Assembly (NCBI GenBank): GCA_947306305.1 | Contig: CAMZGI010000003.1 | Location: 1-56,567 of the forward strand | Direction of reading: 5' to 3' | Length of the DNA stretch: 56,567 nt | Source: an uncultured Fibrobacter sp. | Lineage (GTDB): Bacteria > Fibrobacterota > Fibrobacteria > Fibrobacterales > Fibrobacteraceae | Part shown: piece after piece, positions 42,788 to 51,177 of the stretch | Numbering within the stretch: position 1 is the first letter of the stretch | Layout: each line of letters begins with the position of its first letter | The notes under the pieces: generated by a model | What the model was told of the DNA's origin: nothing | What the model saw: the letters and a program-made list of their open reading frames with translations, nothing else | The model's database searches: none | Made by a program: the position numbers and the translations under genes

Positions 42788-43969
42788 ATGGAACTTGTCA
42801 ATAAAAAAATCGCTCTGCTCAAGTCTAAAGTTGAGAACAACGAACCGATAACGGTGATGATTATCGGGCTTGGCAGTGTAGGAACGTTCTTGCTGGACTT
42901 CTTGGTGAGCCTTCGCGATCCGCAGATGAAAATTGTGGTGGCGGGCCGCAATGCAGCCAAGATGCAGATGGACGTGAATATCGTCCGCACGGCGGCGACT
43001 ATCCGCAGGGAACTTCGCAGCTCGATTGAAATCATGGACGGTTGCGACTTGAACGATGTCGATAGCATTGCAGCGACGATCAAGAAGGCGAATCCGGACT
43101 TTATCGTCAATAGCAGCCGCGTTTATTCTGGACTCAAGTACGGAAGCATTTCGTGGAGCAACCTCCGTGCTTACGGCATTTGGTCTCCGCTTTCGATTCG
43201 CTATGCAAAGAACATCATGGCGGCTTATGCAAAGGCGGGCTCCAACGCCATCACCATCAATACGTCGTATTCTGACGCGGTGATTCCTTGGCTCAAGTCG
43301 GCTGGACAGACTTACTTTGACTTTGGTAGCGGCAACTTGAACCACCTGATTCCGCGCATGAAGTTCTATATGGCTGAAAAGTGCGGCATCGACAACTTGA
43401 ACGATATCGACGTGACGCTCGCGGTAAGCCACTTCCACGACGTGGTGATTTCGAAGGAAGGCCATGCGGAAGGTCAGACGTTGCTTTTGAATTTCAAGCA
43501 CAATGGCAAGGAACTTGCGTTTAATCAGGACGAATTGCTCAAGGCTTGCGCTATCGCGATGCCTGTGGATCAGAAGCGCAACATGATGAACGCTTCGAGC
43601 AACTTCAACATCATCGATTCGATTCTGACGGCGCTCCGCGAAAAGACGACGACCAAGATTCACGCTCCTGGCGTCGATGGCGAAATTGGCGGCTACCCGG
43701 TTTTGATCGATGGCGTCAAGGGCGAAGCTTCTTTTGACACGTCGCTGTTTAGCATGGATGACATGCGTGCCGCTAACCGCAAGTCCATTTACTGCGACGG
43801 TATCGAGAACGTGGAAAATGGAACGCTAGTTTATACGGACGAGCTTGTGGCTAAGGTCAAAAAGGCATTTAACGTCGATTTGCCGAAGCGTGTCCCGTTC
43901 GAAAAGATTGACGAAACTGCGGACTTTATCATCAAGAACATCATCGAGCCGTTCGCTCCGAAGAAGTAA
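42788..43969 (+). CDS. Rossmann-fold oxidoreductase-like protein, family not recognised
   Basis: A 393-residue protein, last gene of the phosphonate operon. Residues about 21-40 (ITVMIIGLGSVGTFLLDFL) form a Rossmann GxGxxG motif, and the next strand ends in a GRNA acidic/basic switch, suggesting NADP or NAD. A middle part has INTSYSDAVIPWLKSAG and DFGSGNLNHLIPRMK, then LAVSHFHDVVISKEG with two His that could bind a substrate phosphate or metal. I do not recognise a known phosphonate enzyme (it is not an Fe-alcohol dehydrogenase, a transaminase or an aldehyde dehydrogenase). It may act on phosphonoacetaldehyde or its product. Confidence 0.6.
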   Translation: MELVNKKIALLKSKVENNEPITVMIIGLGSVGTFLLDFLVSLRDPQMKIVVAGRNAAKMQMDVNIVRTAATIRRELRSSIEIMDGCDLNDVDSIAATIKKANPDFIVNSSRVYSGLKYGSISWSNLRAYGIWSPLSIRYAKNIMAAYAKAGSNAITINTSYSDAVIPWLKSAGQTYFDFGSGNLNHLIPRMKFYMAEKCGIDNLNDIDVTLAVSHFHDVVISKEGHAEGQTLLLNFKHNGKELAFNQDELLKACAIAMPVDQKRNMMNASSNFNIIDSILTALREKTTTKIHAPGVDGEIGGYPVLIDGVKGEASFDTSLFSMDDMRAANRKSIYCDGIENVENGTLVYTDELVAKVKKAFNVDLPKRVPFEKIDETADFIIKNIIEPFAPKK

Positions 43970-43972
43970 TAC

Positions 43973-44092
43973 GCACCTTTGGTGCAGTTACTAGAACTTA
44001 GTTTCTAGTTAATAGTTAGTAGTTACTAGAAGAATCTTGAAGAAAAAGTCTAGTAACTAGTAACTTCGAACTCAAAACTGCTGCGAAGCAGC
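43973..44092. repeat. inverted heptamer array with 5-3-5 hairpins, array 3
   Basis: It fills the convergent gap. Hairpin gcacc-ttt-ggtgc (43973-43985), left arm of GTTNNNN units (gttacta, gtttcta, gttaata, gttagta, gttacta), centre agaatcttgaagaaaaagt, right arm ctagtaa ctagtaa cttcgaa ctcaaaa, hairpin gctgc-gaa-gcagc (44080-44092). The order mirrors arrays 1 and 2, and the centre resembles that of array 2. Confidence 0.8.
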
Positions 44093-44095
44093 TTC

Positions 44096-44995
44096 TTACA
44101 TCCCAAGGAATTCTTTGTAGGGAACATCCGGTTCCAGCGTGTAATGGCTGTGTTCCTGCCCTCTCTTTTCAGGGGGCGGGAATGCCATGTAGTCCCCGTA
44201 CATGTTCGAAAGAATGTGCTTGTAGCCAGCGGGGGCGGGGAACTTGTGTCCTTCAAATTCTAAATCGACACTACCTTCAAAATCTGCGGCATCCCAGATG
44301 TTGATTTCAAGCGGGTCTGCTGTATAAGTCATAATCGCTAGCTTGTCTGTCTTTTGCGAATTGAACATGCTCGCGATGCGTTGGATTTCTTGGTAATCCT
44401 TGATGTGGTCCCTGTGGTATGCGGCAACGCGTTGCTTGTTTTTCTCGTTCAGCTCAGGATTGGTGAGGCGCATGTACGTCCCGTTTTCGATATTGAGCTG
44501 GTTGATTTGCGCATAGCGTTCGTGAGCGCCTTCTTCGACAAAATGATCTAACGGGAAAATGTCGATAAATATCCCGTGATTCATCTTTTGGTATTTGATG
44601 ATGGGGCTAATGGCGCTCGTGTTGGAATTGCGAAGGCATGTGTGCGAAACAGCAAAGCCGCTGTCGGTGTACGGCGTTTGCAGAAAAACAGGTTGCTCAA
44701 ATTCGTCTTGCAACTGGAGCAGCTTTTCGTAATCGTCGCGCGGCATAGCCACGTCTGCGTCGTCGTCCCACGGGATAAATCCCTTGTGGCGAACAGCTCC
44801 GAGAAGCGTTCCGCACATCAAGAAATAACGGAGCCCGTGTTTTTTGCAGACGCGGTCGAGTTCTAGCAAAAGCTCAAGCTCGATTGCCCAAACTTTTTTG
44901 CGTGTGGAACTGACTAAAAAATCGCACAACGTTTCTTCTTGCAAAAACGTAGGCGGAACAATTCCTTTGGCGACGATTTTTTCTGGTTCGGTCAT
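44096..44995 (-). CDS. LicD-family phosphotransferase, copy 1
   Basis: A 299-residue LicD-type protein. The LicD core is present: FLMCGTLLGAVRHKGFIPWDDDADVAMPRDDYEKLL, the nucleotidyltransferase-fold active site with a DDD/DADV cluster, followed by FIDIFPLDHF. LicD proteins move phosphocholine, phosphoribitol or similar groups from CDP/CMP-activated donors to a glycan. Last gene of the minus-strand operon; 3 bp after copy 2. I infer phosphonate transfer from the neighbouring phosphonate module. Confidence 0.88.
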   Translation of the reverse strand: MTEPEKIVAKGIVPPTFLQEETLCDFLVSSTRKKVWAIELELLLELDRVCKKHGLRYFLMCGTLLGAVRHKGFIPWDDDADVAMPRDDYEKLLQLQDEFEQPVFLQTPYTDSGFAVSHTCLRNSNTSAISPIIKYQKMNHGIFIDIFPLDHFVEEGAHERYAQINQLNIENGTYMRLTNPELNEKNKQRVAAYHRDHIKDYQEIQRIASMFNSQKTDKLAIMTYTADPLEINIWDAADFEGSVDLEFEGHKFPAPAGYKHILSNMYGDYMAFPPPEKRGQEHSHYTLEPDVPYKEFLGM

Positions 44996-44998
44996 GCT

Positions 44999-45997
44999 TT
45001 AAAATTCTTTGTAGTCGATTAACGGTTCGCCAATCATTTCAAAATACTTGTTCTTGTCGAGCAAAGTTTGCGGGAATCCAATGTCTTTAGGGTAATCTCG
45101 CCAGCTTTTGCTGTATTCTCTATCCAAGATGACTTCAGCCTTGTTCGGGCAGGGGAGTTCTTTGCCTTCGAACAAAATAGTCGTGGTCGGGTAAACGTCA
45201 TCGTAATTTCTGAATCCGTGGTATCCGTATTCGGTCAAATCCCAGTTGCCAAGGCCCGGTACAATTCGGGAGGTCGGTTCGAGCGAGAAAAGTCCGCATT
45301 CCTTCCAAGTGGCTTCGTAGAAGTCGAAGAGTTCTTTCCATGTGTGCGGCACGCGTATGAATGCGATGGCCTTGTCGCGGAATGCGAGGTACTGTTCTTC
45401 GGTCACGTCATCTTTCAAAAAGTCGTTCGGGAAAAATTCAAGATTCTTGGCATCCCTTAAGCATGTGCCGTTAAAAACGTGCAGGCATGTCGGAGTCATG
45501 ATGACGACATTTTTATTTGCATTCGCACGAATTAATTTGTCGTAATATTCGGCGTAATAACCCGACTTTTGAGTCGTATCGATCCATACAAAATTAGAGT
45601 CGGTTTTTAAAACGTGAAGCAACTTGTTGAAATCGGCTCGGGACATGGCTATGTCAATGTCGTCGTCCCACGGGATGAATCCCTTGTGTCGCTTTGCTCC
45701 AAGCAATGCTCCGCCTTCGAGGTACATCGGAATTTCGTAGGGTTTGAGCAAATCCAGAATATATCTTGCGAATGAAACTTCGGCGAGCTGGTATTCGCGG
45801 AGAACTCCTGTGGCGGGCTTCATTTGTCCAATGTCAAAATGATGCTTTAAGTAATTGACTTGGTAATTCAAGTACTCTTTTTCGGCGTTCAGCTGTTTCA
45901 TTTCTTTTTTGAGACGACGATTTTCGATTCGTGTCTTGAAAAGAACGTCATAAAGAGGTCCCATGCACTTGATGACAACTTGCTTCAACTTTTTCAT
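44999..45997 (-). CDS. LicD-family phosphotransferase, copy 2, with coiled coil
   Basis: A 332-residue LicD-type protein with an N-terminal extension: a basic start (KKLKQVVIKC) and a coiled coil (about 20-55, ENRRLKKEMKQLNAEKEYL). The LicD core is at about 85-130 (MYLEGGALLGAKRHKGFIPWDDDIDIAMSRADF). The middle is divergent from copy 1 and copy 3. The coiled coil may mediate pairing with another transferase. Gap to copy 3 is 16 bp. Confidence 0.86.
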   Translation of the reverse strand: MKKLKQVVIKCMGPLYDVLFKTRIENRRLKKEMKQLNAEKEYLNYQVNYLKHHFDIGQMKPATGVLREYQLAEVSFARYILDLLKPYEIPMYLEGGALLGAKRHKGFIPWDDDIDIAMSRADFNKLLHVLKTDSNFVWIDTTQKSGYYAEYYDKLIRANANKNVVIMTPTCLHVFNGTCLRDAKNLEFFPNDFLKDDVTEEQYLAFRDKAIAFIRVPHTWKELFDFYEATWKECGLFSLEPTSRIVPGLGNWDLTEYGYHGFRNYDDVYPTTTILFEGKELPCPNKAEVILDREYSKSWRDYPKDIGFPQTLLDKNKYFEMIGEPLIDYKEF

Positions 45998-46013
45998 TTA
46001 TTTAAAATCCTCA

Positions 46014-46775
46014 TTAAAAATACGTCACCGAGGTGTAATGCGGCTTTCTGTCTTCTTCGGGCGGGAGCTGCATGTAGTCGCCGTATTCCGAAACGAGCAA
46101 GGGGTGGTAATTGTTCGGTCCCAAGAATTCTGTATCTTCGAACTTGTATTTTTTCAGCGGGAAGACTTCGTCAATTTCTTGCTTGCCGTACGTGAACGGA
46201 TACGCGAAAATTTCTTTCTCAGGGTCGCTTAATGCTGGTTCCTTGGCTTTGCGTTCTTCAAATTCACGAATGAACAATGCTTTTCTCTTTTCGTAGTCTT
46301 CTTCGGTAATAAAGCCGAGCTTTTTTCGTCTGTCGATGTAATCCAAAGCTTCGTTCAGGCGATATTCCGCAAAATCTTTTTCTTTGATTTTGGTGAGCTT
46401 GTACAAATCAACGCTCAGCCCGTGATTCTTGTAGATGTTGTCTTGCGGGAAAAGGGCGCAGTCGCATTCGCTCTTTAAATCTTTGACATGAGCCCAGCCA
46501 TGGAAGTATTGGGGTTCGGTCTTTTCATTTTCGAGGAACATGCTGTCAGGCAGTTCGCGGGCGAGCACTTCTGTCGCTTGCTCATAGGAATCATCGAACA
46601 ACAAAAAGTCAAAGTCGTCATCCCAAGGGATAAATCCGCCATGACGGATTGCTCCTAAAAGTGTGCCAAATGCGATTTGGTAGGGAATGTTGTGCTTTTC
46701 TAAAATCTCGGCTGTAGCCTTCGCCATTTCTAAAAGGCGGTTTTGTACACGCTTGATGTCAAAAGAAGTTTCCAT
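46014..46775 (-). CDS. LicD-family phosphotransferase, copy 3
   Basis: A 253-residue LicD-type protein, the shortest of the three. The core is YQIAFGTLLGAIRHGGFIPWDDDFDFLLFDDSYE, then SVDLYKLTKI in place of IDIFPLD of copy 1. The start ATG shares one base with the stop of the ATP-grasp gene, so translation is coupled. Copies 1, 2 and 3 differ enough that they probably act on different acceptors or donors. Confidence 0.86.
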   Translation of the reverse strand: METSFDIKRVQNRLLEMAKATAEILEKHNIPYQIAFGTLLGAIRHGGFIPWDDDFDFLLFDDSYEQATEVLARELPDSMFLENEKTEPQYFHGWAHVKDLKSECDCALFPQDNIYKNHGLSVDLYKLTKIKEKDFAEYRLNEALDYIDRRKKLGFITEEDYEKRKALFIREFEERKAKEPALSDPEKEIFAYPFTYGKQEIDEVFPLKKYKFEDTEFLGPNNYHPLLVSEYGDYMQLPPEEDRKPHYTSVTYF

Positions 46776-48070
46776 TAAAGAGCCTCAATCATGTCTAAAC
46801 TGAATACGGGAATATTAAACTTATCTGCAACGGCTTTGCGTTCGGCAAAAGAATCATCGATAAAAATAGCGTCCTTGTTGTCGATAAAGTCGATTTTCTT
46901 TTGGCTTGGATCCAAATGAATGATGCGATCAAAAACTTGGCGGATGCGTAATTTGTCGAGCAAGTCGTCGAGCTTTCCGAGCTTTATATCGTCGTGCCTA
47001 GAGAGGAGCGTAACCTTGATTCCGTTGTTTATGCAGCGGTAGAGAAAAGCCATCAATGAATCGTTGACGAACTGCTTTTCTAAATAAATGCAGTCGTCGA
47101 AATCGACAAAGACTTCGCTATAAGAAATGTTTAACTTGTATTTGTTATCCAAAGCTCGATCCATCACGACATCGTAATTGTTGCGTAGAATGGATACCGG
47201 AATATCGAAAGCATCGAACAGCGACATCAATGCAAAATTGACTCCCTGTGCACGGAACAGTGCCGAAGAGCCGCCAAATCGGCTTGCGACTTCGAGGAGC
47301 GTGAGTTCTCCATTTGCATCTTGCTTGACTTGGAAAAACCATGCCCCTTGGAATTTAATCGCTTGGTTGATGCGTTTTGCAAATTCCGTGAACTGCTCGG
47401 ATGAATCTTTTATGGGCTTTGTATTGACGCTAATGCCGTTCATGACGCGGATGCGTTCGCGTGCTGCCGCAAAAAGGAGCTCGCCGTTGTGCGATGAAAA
47501 ACAATCGACTGTATATTCTTTGCCGGGGAGGTATTCCGAGATAATGCTGTTGGAATAGCTTTGCGTGTAAGCGACAAGTTCTTCGATGCTTTCTATTTTT
47601 TTTGCACCGCGAGAACCGTAACCAACATCGGGCTTTGCAAAAACAGGGAAGGGACCGTTTGCTTTTGCAAGTCCATCTGCGGTGAATGTCTTGGGAACTT
47701 TCACTGCGTTTTCAAGAACTTTGTATGTTCTTGATTTGGAAAGGCAAATTTTTGTAGTCTCGACTGGCGATGAAATGACCTTGACTCCCAAGAATTCTTC
47801 GTTGCTTTTTAACAGCTCGATCACCGCATCCATTGCGGGGTAAACGGCATCGATATTATTGTCGAGAATAATTTGTTTGAACGTTTCCAAAAAACGCGGA
47901 TCTGTGATAAACGGAAGACCGCCAATATAATTTTCGAATACGAACTTCCCGTGATCATCAATGGAATTTGCTCCGATAAGGTTGAAATGAGTCGAGTTGT
48001 GGACTGCACGATACATTTCAAGGGCAATTTCTGAGCCGCAGGGAAAAACGAGAATGTTCTTTTTCATCAT
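46775..48070 (-). CDS. ATP-grasp ligase fused to HAD-like domain
   Basis: A 431-residue protein. Residues 1-300 look like an ATP-grasp ligase of the carbamoyl-phosphate-synthase-like type: PVFAKPDVGYGSRGAKKI (ATP loop), ISEYLPGKEYTVDCF, then LTLLEVASRFGGSSALFRAQGVNF. Residues about 315-431 are a HAD phosphatase-like domain: VDFDDCIY (D323, D325), VTLLSRHDD and IFIDDSFAERKAV. Ligase plus phosphatase in one chain suggests an activated phospho-intermediate. It is in the operon with LtaS-like and LicD proteins, so a sugar or phosphonate amide or ester is possible. Substrate unknown. Confidence 0.8.
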   Translation of the reverse strand: MMKKNILVFPCGSEIALEMYRAVHNSTHFNLIGANSIDDHGKFVFENYIGGLPFITDPRFLETFKQIILDNNIDAVYPAMDAVIELLKSNEEFLGVKVISSPVETTKICLSKSRTYKVLENAVKVPKTFTADGLAKANGPFPVFAKPDVGYGSRGAKKIESIEELVAYTQSYSNSIISEYLPGKEYTVDCFSSHNGELLFAAARERIRVMNGISVNTKPIKDSSEQFTEFAKRINQAIKFQGAWFFQVKQDANGELTLLEVASRFGGSSALFRAQGVNFALMSLFDAFDIPVSILRNNYDVVMDRALDNKYKLNISYSEVFVDFDDCIYLEKQFVNDSLMAFLYRCINNGIKVTLLSRHDDIKLGKLDDLLDKLRIRQVFDRIIHLDPSQKKIDFIDNKDAIFIDDSFAERKAVADKFNIPVFSLDMIEAL

Positions 48071-48098
48071 TGACCAAAGTTACATTTTTTTTAGTAGT

Positions 48099-50048
48099 TT
48101 ATGGGCTTTGAGTTTCGGGAACTAGCAAGTTGCGGTCGAGAACCCATATCCAAGCATCCATAGCGTCGAGCAAACTGTCCGCTTGAGCAGTTGCATCGAC
48201 GTTTGCTTTTTTTTCGGCGATAAATCCGCCAATCGTTTCTGTCGTATCCCAATCAGCGACTTTGCTTTGGATACGTGCATGAGAAAATCGATGGTTGTTT
48301 GCTTGTACAAAAATGGCAAGCGAATCATTCCTCATAACGCCATTGGCGTTCCTGAACGAGATGACTTTTCTGTCGCTGCTGTTGTCAAAGAGGTTTTTAC
48401 CGACAAAGTTATTCGTTGCTTCAAGCCCGAGCATCGAAAGTATTGTCGGGGCGTAATCTACATGAGAAATGGGCTTGTCGATGATTTGACCTTCGGGAAC
48501 GCCTGCCCCTGCCCAAATAAAGCTCGTCCAAGTGTAAGTGCTGTTCGCTTCGCCAAGCTCTCCGAGCATTTGTTGCGCTTTGGCATTTGCAATAGAGTGG
48601 TCGCCCGTGACGACGATAATCGTGTTGCTTGCTCTAGGGCCATTTTGCACTGCGTCAAGGACAATTCCGATAGCACTGTCTAAATAGGCGACTGCTTGCG
48701 CGTATCGCTCGTCAGATGTTTCTGCGGGTTCTGCGTAATCCTTTGGAACATTGAACGGCGTGTGCGTTACAAAGTTTATCCATTCAAAGTAGAGCGGCTT
48801 GTCTTGGGGAGCATTGGCGTATAGTTCCTTGAATCGGTTGGCCAAAGGAATATCCGTGGTTACTTTCGGGTTGTACTCTGCGTAATCGAACCATTTCTCA
48901 AACCACGGCATAAAATTGTCGAAGCTCGGTTCCGCTGCGGTGAGCACGGTTTTGTAATACCCGGCCTTGCCTAAAATATCAGGGAGTGAGCGTGCTCTTG
49001 TATTCATCATGCTGCTGATAAATACTTTGTTCGGGTGGCTCCAGATTCCCAGTTGCAAGCCGAGCATGCCTTCGGTCGAGGGGTAGCCCACGCTGTACGT
49101 GTAAGGGAACGTGGTGCCAGACTTGCTTAGTTTGCACAGATTCGGCATGCGTTTGCAGTTTGAACCGATTCTAAAATCGCCCACCCATCCGCGGAAACTT
49201 TCTAGCGAAAGGAGGATGATGTCTTTCTTTTGTTCAATCGGCCTTTTCCTAAATTCTTGCATCAGGGAATCTTCGTTTGCGACGTAATGGTAGAATGGGT
49301 ATGGCGATTGCGTGTTGCCGCCTAGCAGAGCGATTCCCTGTTCGTAGCGTTCGGGCTTGACTTTGTGCGCTTGCATGTAGCGGTATTCGTCGAGCAGCGT
49401 CGAATATGGCGGCTGTATAGTTTGCCAGCGGATGCGGCAAGGCTTGTATCTCTTGTGGGCATCTGCTGTTGCAATCATAAGGACGGCGAGAATTGCAATC
49501 CAGATTGCGGTAGGAATTGCAGAAAGACGCGGAAAATTTATTTGCGGAAATTTCTTGAGCGGCGCAATATTTAAAAATGCAAAAAAGACACCTGCAATAA
49601 CGATGATGGAAACGGTTAGCGAAAAACTCCAAATTCCGTCTAAGAATATATTTGCCGTCATCGTCGGGTCAAGTCGCGAAACGGAATAGGTCGTGAGAAA
49701 CGATATCGTCAGGTGTTGCCCCATCCATCGTATGATTTGGTCGTTGAGCGCGCATGCAATTAAATAAATCCATGCGATTGCGGAAACCACAGAACATGCG
49801 ATAGTCGAAAGCTTCCCTTTCAGGAGTGCGCTCAATGCAAATAGAATCCCGAACAGTGCGATAGCTGGCAAGTTGACAATCGTTGCACAGATAAAGCCGA
49901 GCAGCGGCCTTTCTACAAAATACCCGCCCGACGGCGTTTGCGTAAAGTAAAGCTGTGCCAGTTGCAACAGCTTGAACGCCAACACGGCTAGCGCAAAAAT
50001 GATTGGCTTGCTGCCTACAATTTTTCTAAATGCATTGGCGAACTTCAT
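48099..50048 (-). CDS. LtaS/sulfatase-family membrane phosphoglycerol transferase-like protein
   Basis: A 649-residue membrane protein with about five N-terminal helices (to about 205) and an alkaline-phosphatase-fold extracytoplasmic domain. Catalytic-type residues can be seen: the metal-binding Glu of LSLESFRGW, a Ser/Thr in the nucleophile place (GYPSTEGML), and VTGDHS (Asp-His pair). The layout is that of LtaS/OpgB-type enzymes that move phosphoglycerol from phosphatidylglycerol to a polymer, rather than a sulfatase (no C/SxPxR). It probably decorates the exopolysaccharide or lipid-linked glycan. The region beyond the domain (about 580-649) is loosely conserved. Confidence 0.78.
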   Translation of the reverse strand: MKFANAFRKIVGSKPIIFALAVLAFKLLQLAQLYFTQTPSGGYFVERPLLGFICATIVNLPAIALFGILFALSALLKGKLSTIACSVVSAIAWIYLIACALNDQIIRWMGQHLTISFLTTYSVSRLDPTMTANIFLDGIWSFSLTVSIIVIAGVFFAFLNIAPLKKFPQINFPRLSAIPTAIWIAILAVLMIATADAHKRYKPCRIRWQTIQPPYSTLLDEYRYMQAHKVKPERYEQGIALLGGNTQSPYPFYHYVANEDSLMQEFRKRPIEQKKDIILLSLESFRGWVGDFRIGSNCKRMPNLCKLSKSGTTFPYTYSVGYPSTEGMLGLQLGIWSHPNKVFISSMMNTRARSLPDILGKAGYYKTVLTAAEPSFDNFMPWFEKWFDYAEYNPKVTTDIPLANRFKELYANAPQDKPLYFEWINFVTHTPFNVPKDYAEPAETSDERYAQAVAYLDSAIGIVLDAVQNGPRASNTIIVVTGDHSIANAKAQQMLGELGEANSTYTWTSFIWAGAGVPEGQIIDKPISHVDYAPTILSMLGLEATNNFVGKNLFDNSSDRKVISFRNANGVMRNDSLAIFVQANNHRFSHARIQSKVADWDTTETIGGFIAEKKANVDATAQADSLLDAMDAWIWVLDRNLLVPETQSP

Positions 50049-50064
50049 AAGCTATATAATAGTC

Positions 50065-51177
50065 TTACTTGTTCAGAACAACATTAATAACGCGGTTGAC
50101 ACCTTCATCGTCGAGGTCTGCAAACATCGGGAGGCAAAGCACTTGGTTTGCGAGCTTGTGCGCCACGGGGAGGTTGGCAGGGTTTGCCGATTCCAATCCC
50201 TTGTATGCACTGAACGTGCTGATGAGCGGGTAGAAGTAACGCCGTCCGTAAATGTTGTACGTCTTGAGCTTTTCGTAGAGAGCGTCGCGGCTCATGCCGT
50301 AAGCAACTTCGTCAATGAAAATCGGGAAGTAGGCGTAGTTGTGACGAACGCCTTCGATGTCTTGCAACATGCGGATGCCCGGAACATCTTTCAACGCGGC
50401 GCGGTACTTTTCGGCGACCGCTTTGCGATTTGCAATAGCGGAATCGACTTGCTTTAAGTTCAAGAGACCGTATGCTGCACGGATTTCGTCCATCTTGCTG
50501 TTGATGCCGGGAGCGACGACTGTCGTTTCGCCAGCGAATCCAAAATTCTTGAGGTAGTCGATGCGTTTTTTAGTGGCAGCATCGTGGCAGATGAGGGCTC
50601 CCCCTTCGACCGTGTTATACACTTTAGTCGCATGGAAGCTGAGCGTGCTCATGTCGCCAGATTTAAGCACCGACTCGCCGTTTTTCTTCACGCCAAAGGC
50701 GTGTGCGGCATCGTAAATGACCTTGAGTCCGTAAATGTCTGCAATCTCTTGAATGCGTTTGGTATTGCAGGGCGTGCCATAAACATGCACCGGCATAATG
50801 GCGGTAGTGTGCGGCGTAATGGCTGCTTCGATTTTTTCGGGGTCGATATTTCCCGTTTCTTCTTCGACATCGACAAAGACTGGCTTGAGTCCGTTCCACC
50901 AAATCGAATGCGTCGTAGCAACAAAGCTATAGGGGGTCGTAATGACTTCGCCCGTGATGCGCATGGCTTGCAAAGCCGTGATAAGCGGAAGCGTCCCGTT
51001 AGTAAACAGGCTGAGGTATTGGACTCCCAAATATTCGGCAAGGGCTTTTTCAAGTTCCTTGTGGTAGTGACCGTTGTTCGTAAGCCACTTGCGATCCCAA
51101 ATATCTTTAAGCAGGGGGATAAAATCGTCCAGGGATGGAAGGAGCGGCGAGGTGACCGTAATCTCTTTATTTTCCAT
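50065..51177 (-). CDS. DegT/DnrJ/EryC1/StrS sugar aminotransferase
   Basis: A 370-residue PLP enzyme. The catalytic Lys185 is in FHATKVYNTVEGG, the PLP-phosphate site is GTLPLITALQ and DAAHAFGV, and the N-terminal KWLTNNGHYHKELEKALAEYL is typical of sugar aminotransferases that put an amino group on a 3- or 4-keto-6-deoxy nucleotide sugar (RffA/FdtB/QdtB group). It follows the flippase with an 11-bp overlap. Start 51177 has aggag upstream. The keto-sugar is not made by an identified gene here, so it may come from elsewhere. Confidence 0.85.
   Translation of the reverse strand: MENKEITVTSPLLPSLDDFIPLLKDIWDRKWLTNNGHYHKELEKALAEYLGVQYLSLFTNGTLPLITALQAMRITGEVITTPYSFVATTHSIWWNGLKPVFVDVEEETGNIDPEKIEAAITPHTTAIMPVHVYGTPCNTKRIQEIADIYGLKVIYDAAHAFGVKKNGESVLKSGDMSTLSFHATKVYNTVEGGALICHDAATKKRIDYLKNFGFAGETTVVAPGINSKMDEIRAAYGLLNLKQVDSAIANRKAVAEKYRAALKDVPGIRMLQDIEGVRHNYAYFPIFIDEVAYGMSRDALYEKLKTYNIYGRRYFYPLISTFSAYKGLESANPANLPVAHKLANQVLCLPMFADLDDEGVNRVINVVLNK

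Noticed and set aside
48099-50048. Arylsulfatase
   Set aside because: The C/S-x-P-x-R formylglycine motif is missing and the N-terminal membrane helices and GYPSTEG site fit LtaS-like transferases better, despite the sulfatase-modifying fold seen in another gene.
50065-51177. AEP transaminase completing the phosphonate pathway
   Set aside because: The protein is of the DegT sugar aminotransferase type, not the class V/III transaminases used for aminoethylphosphonate, and lies in another operon between flippase and LtaS-like gene.
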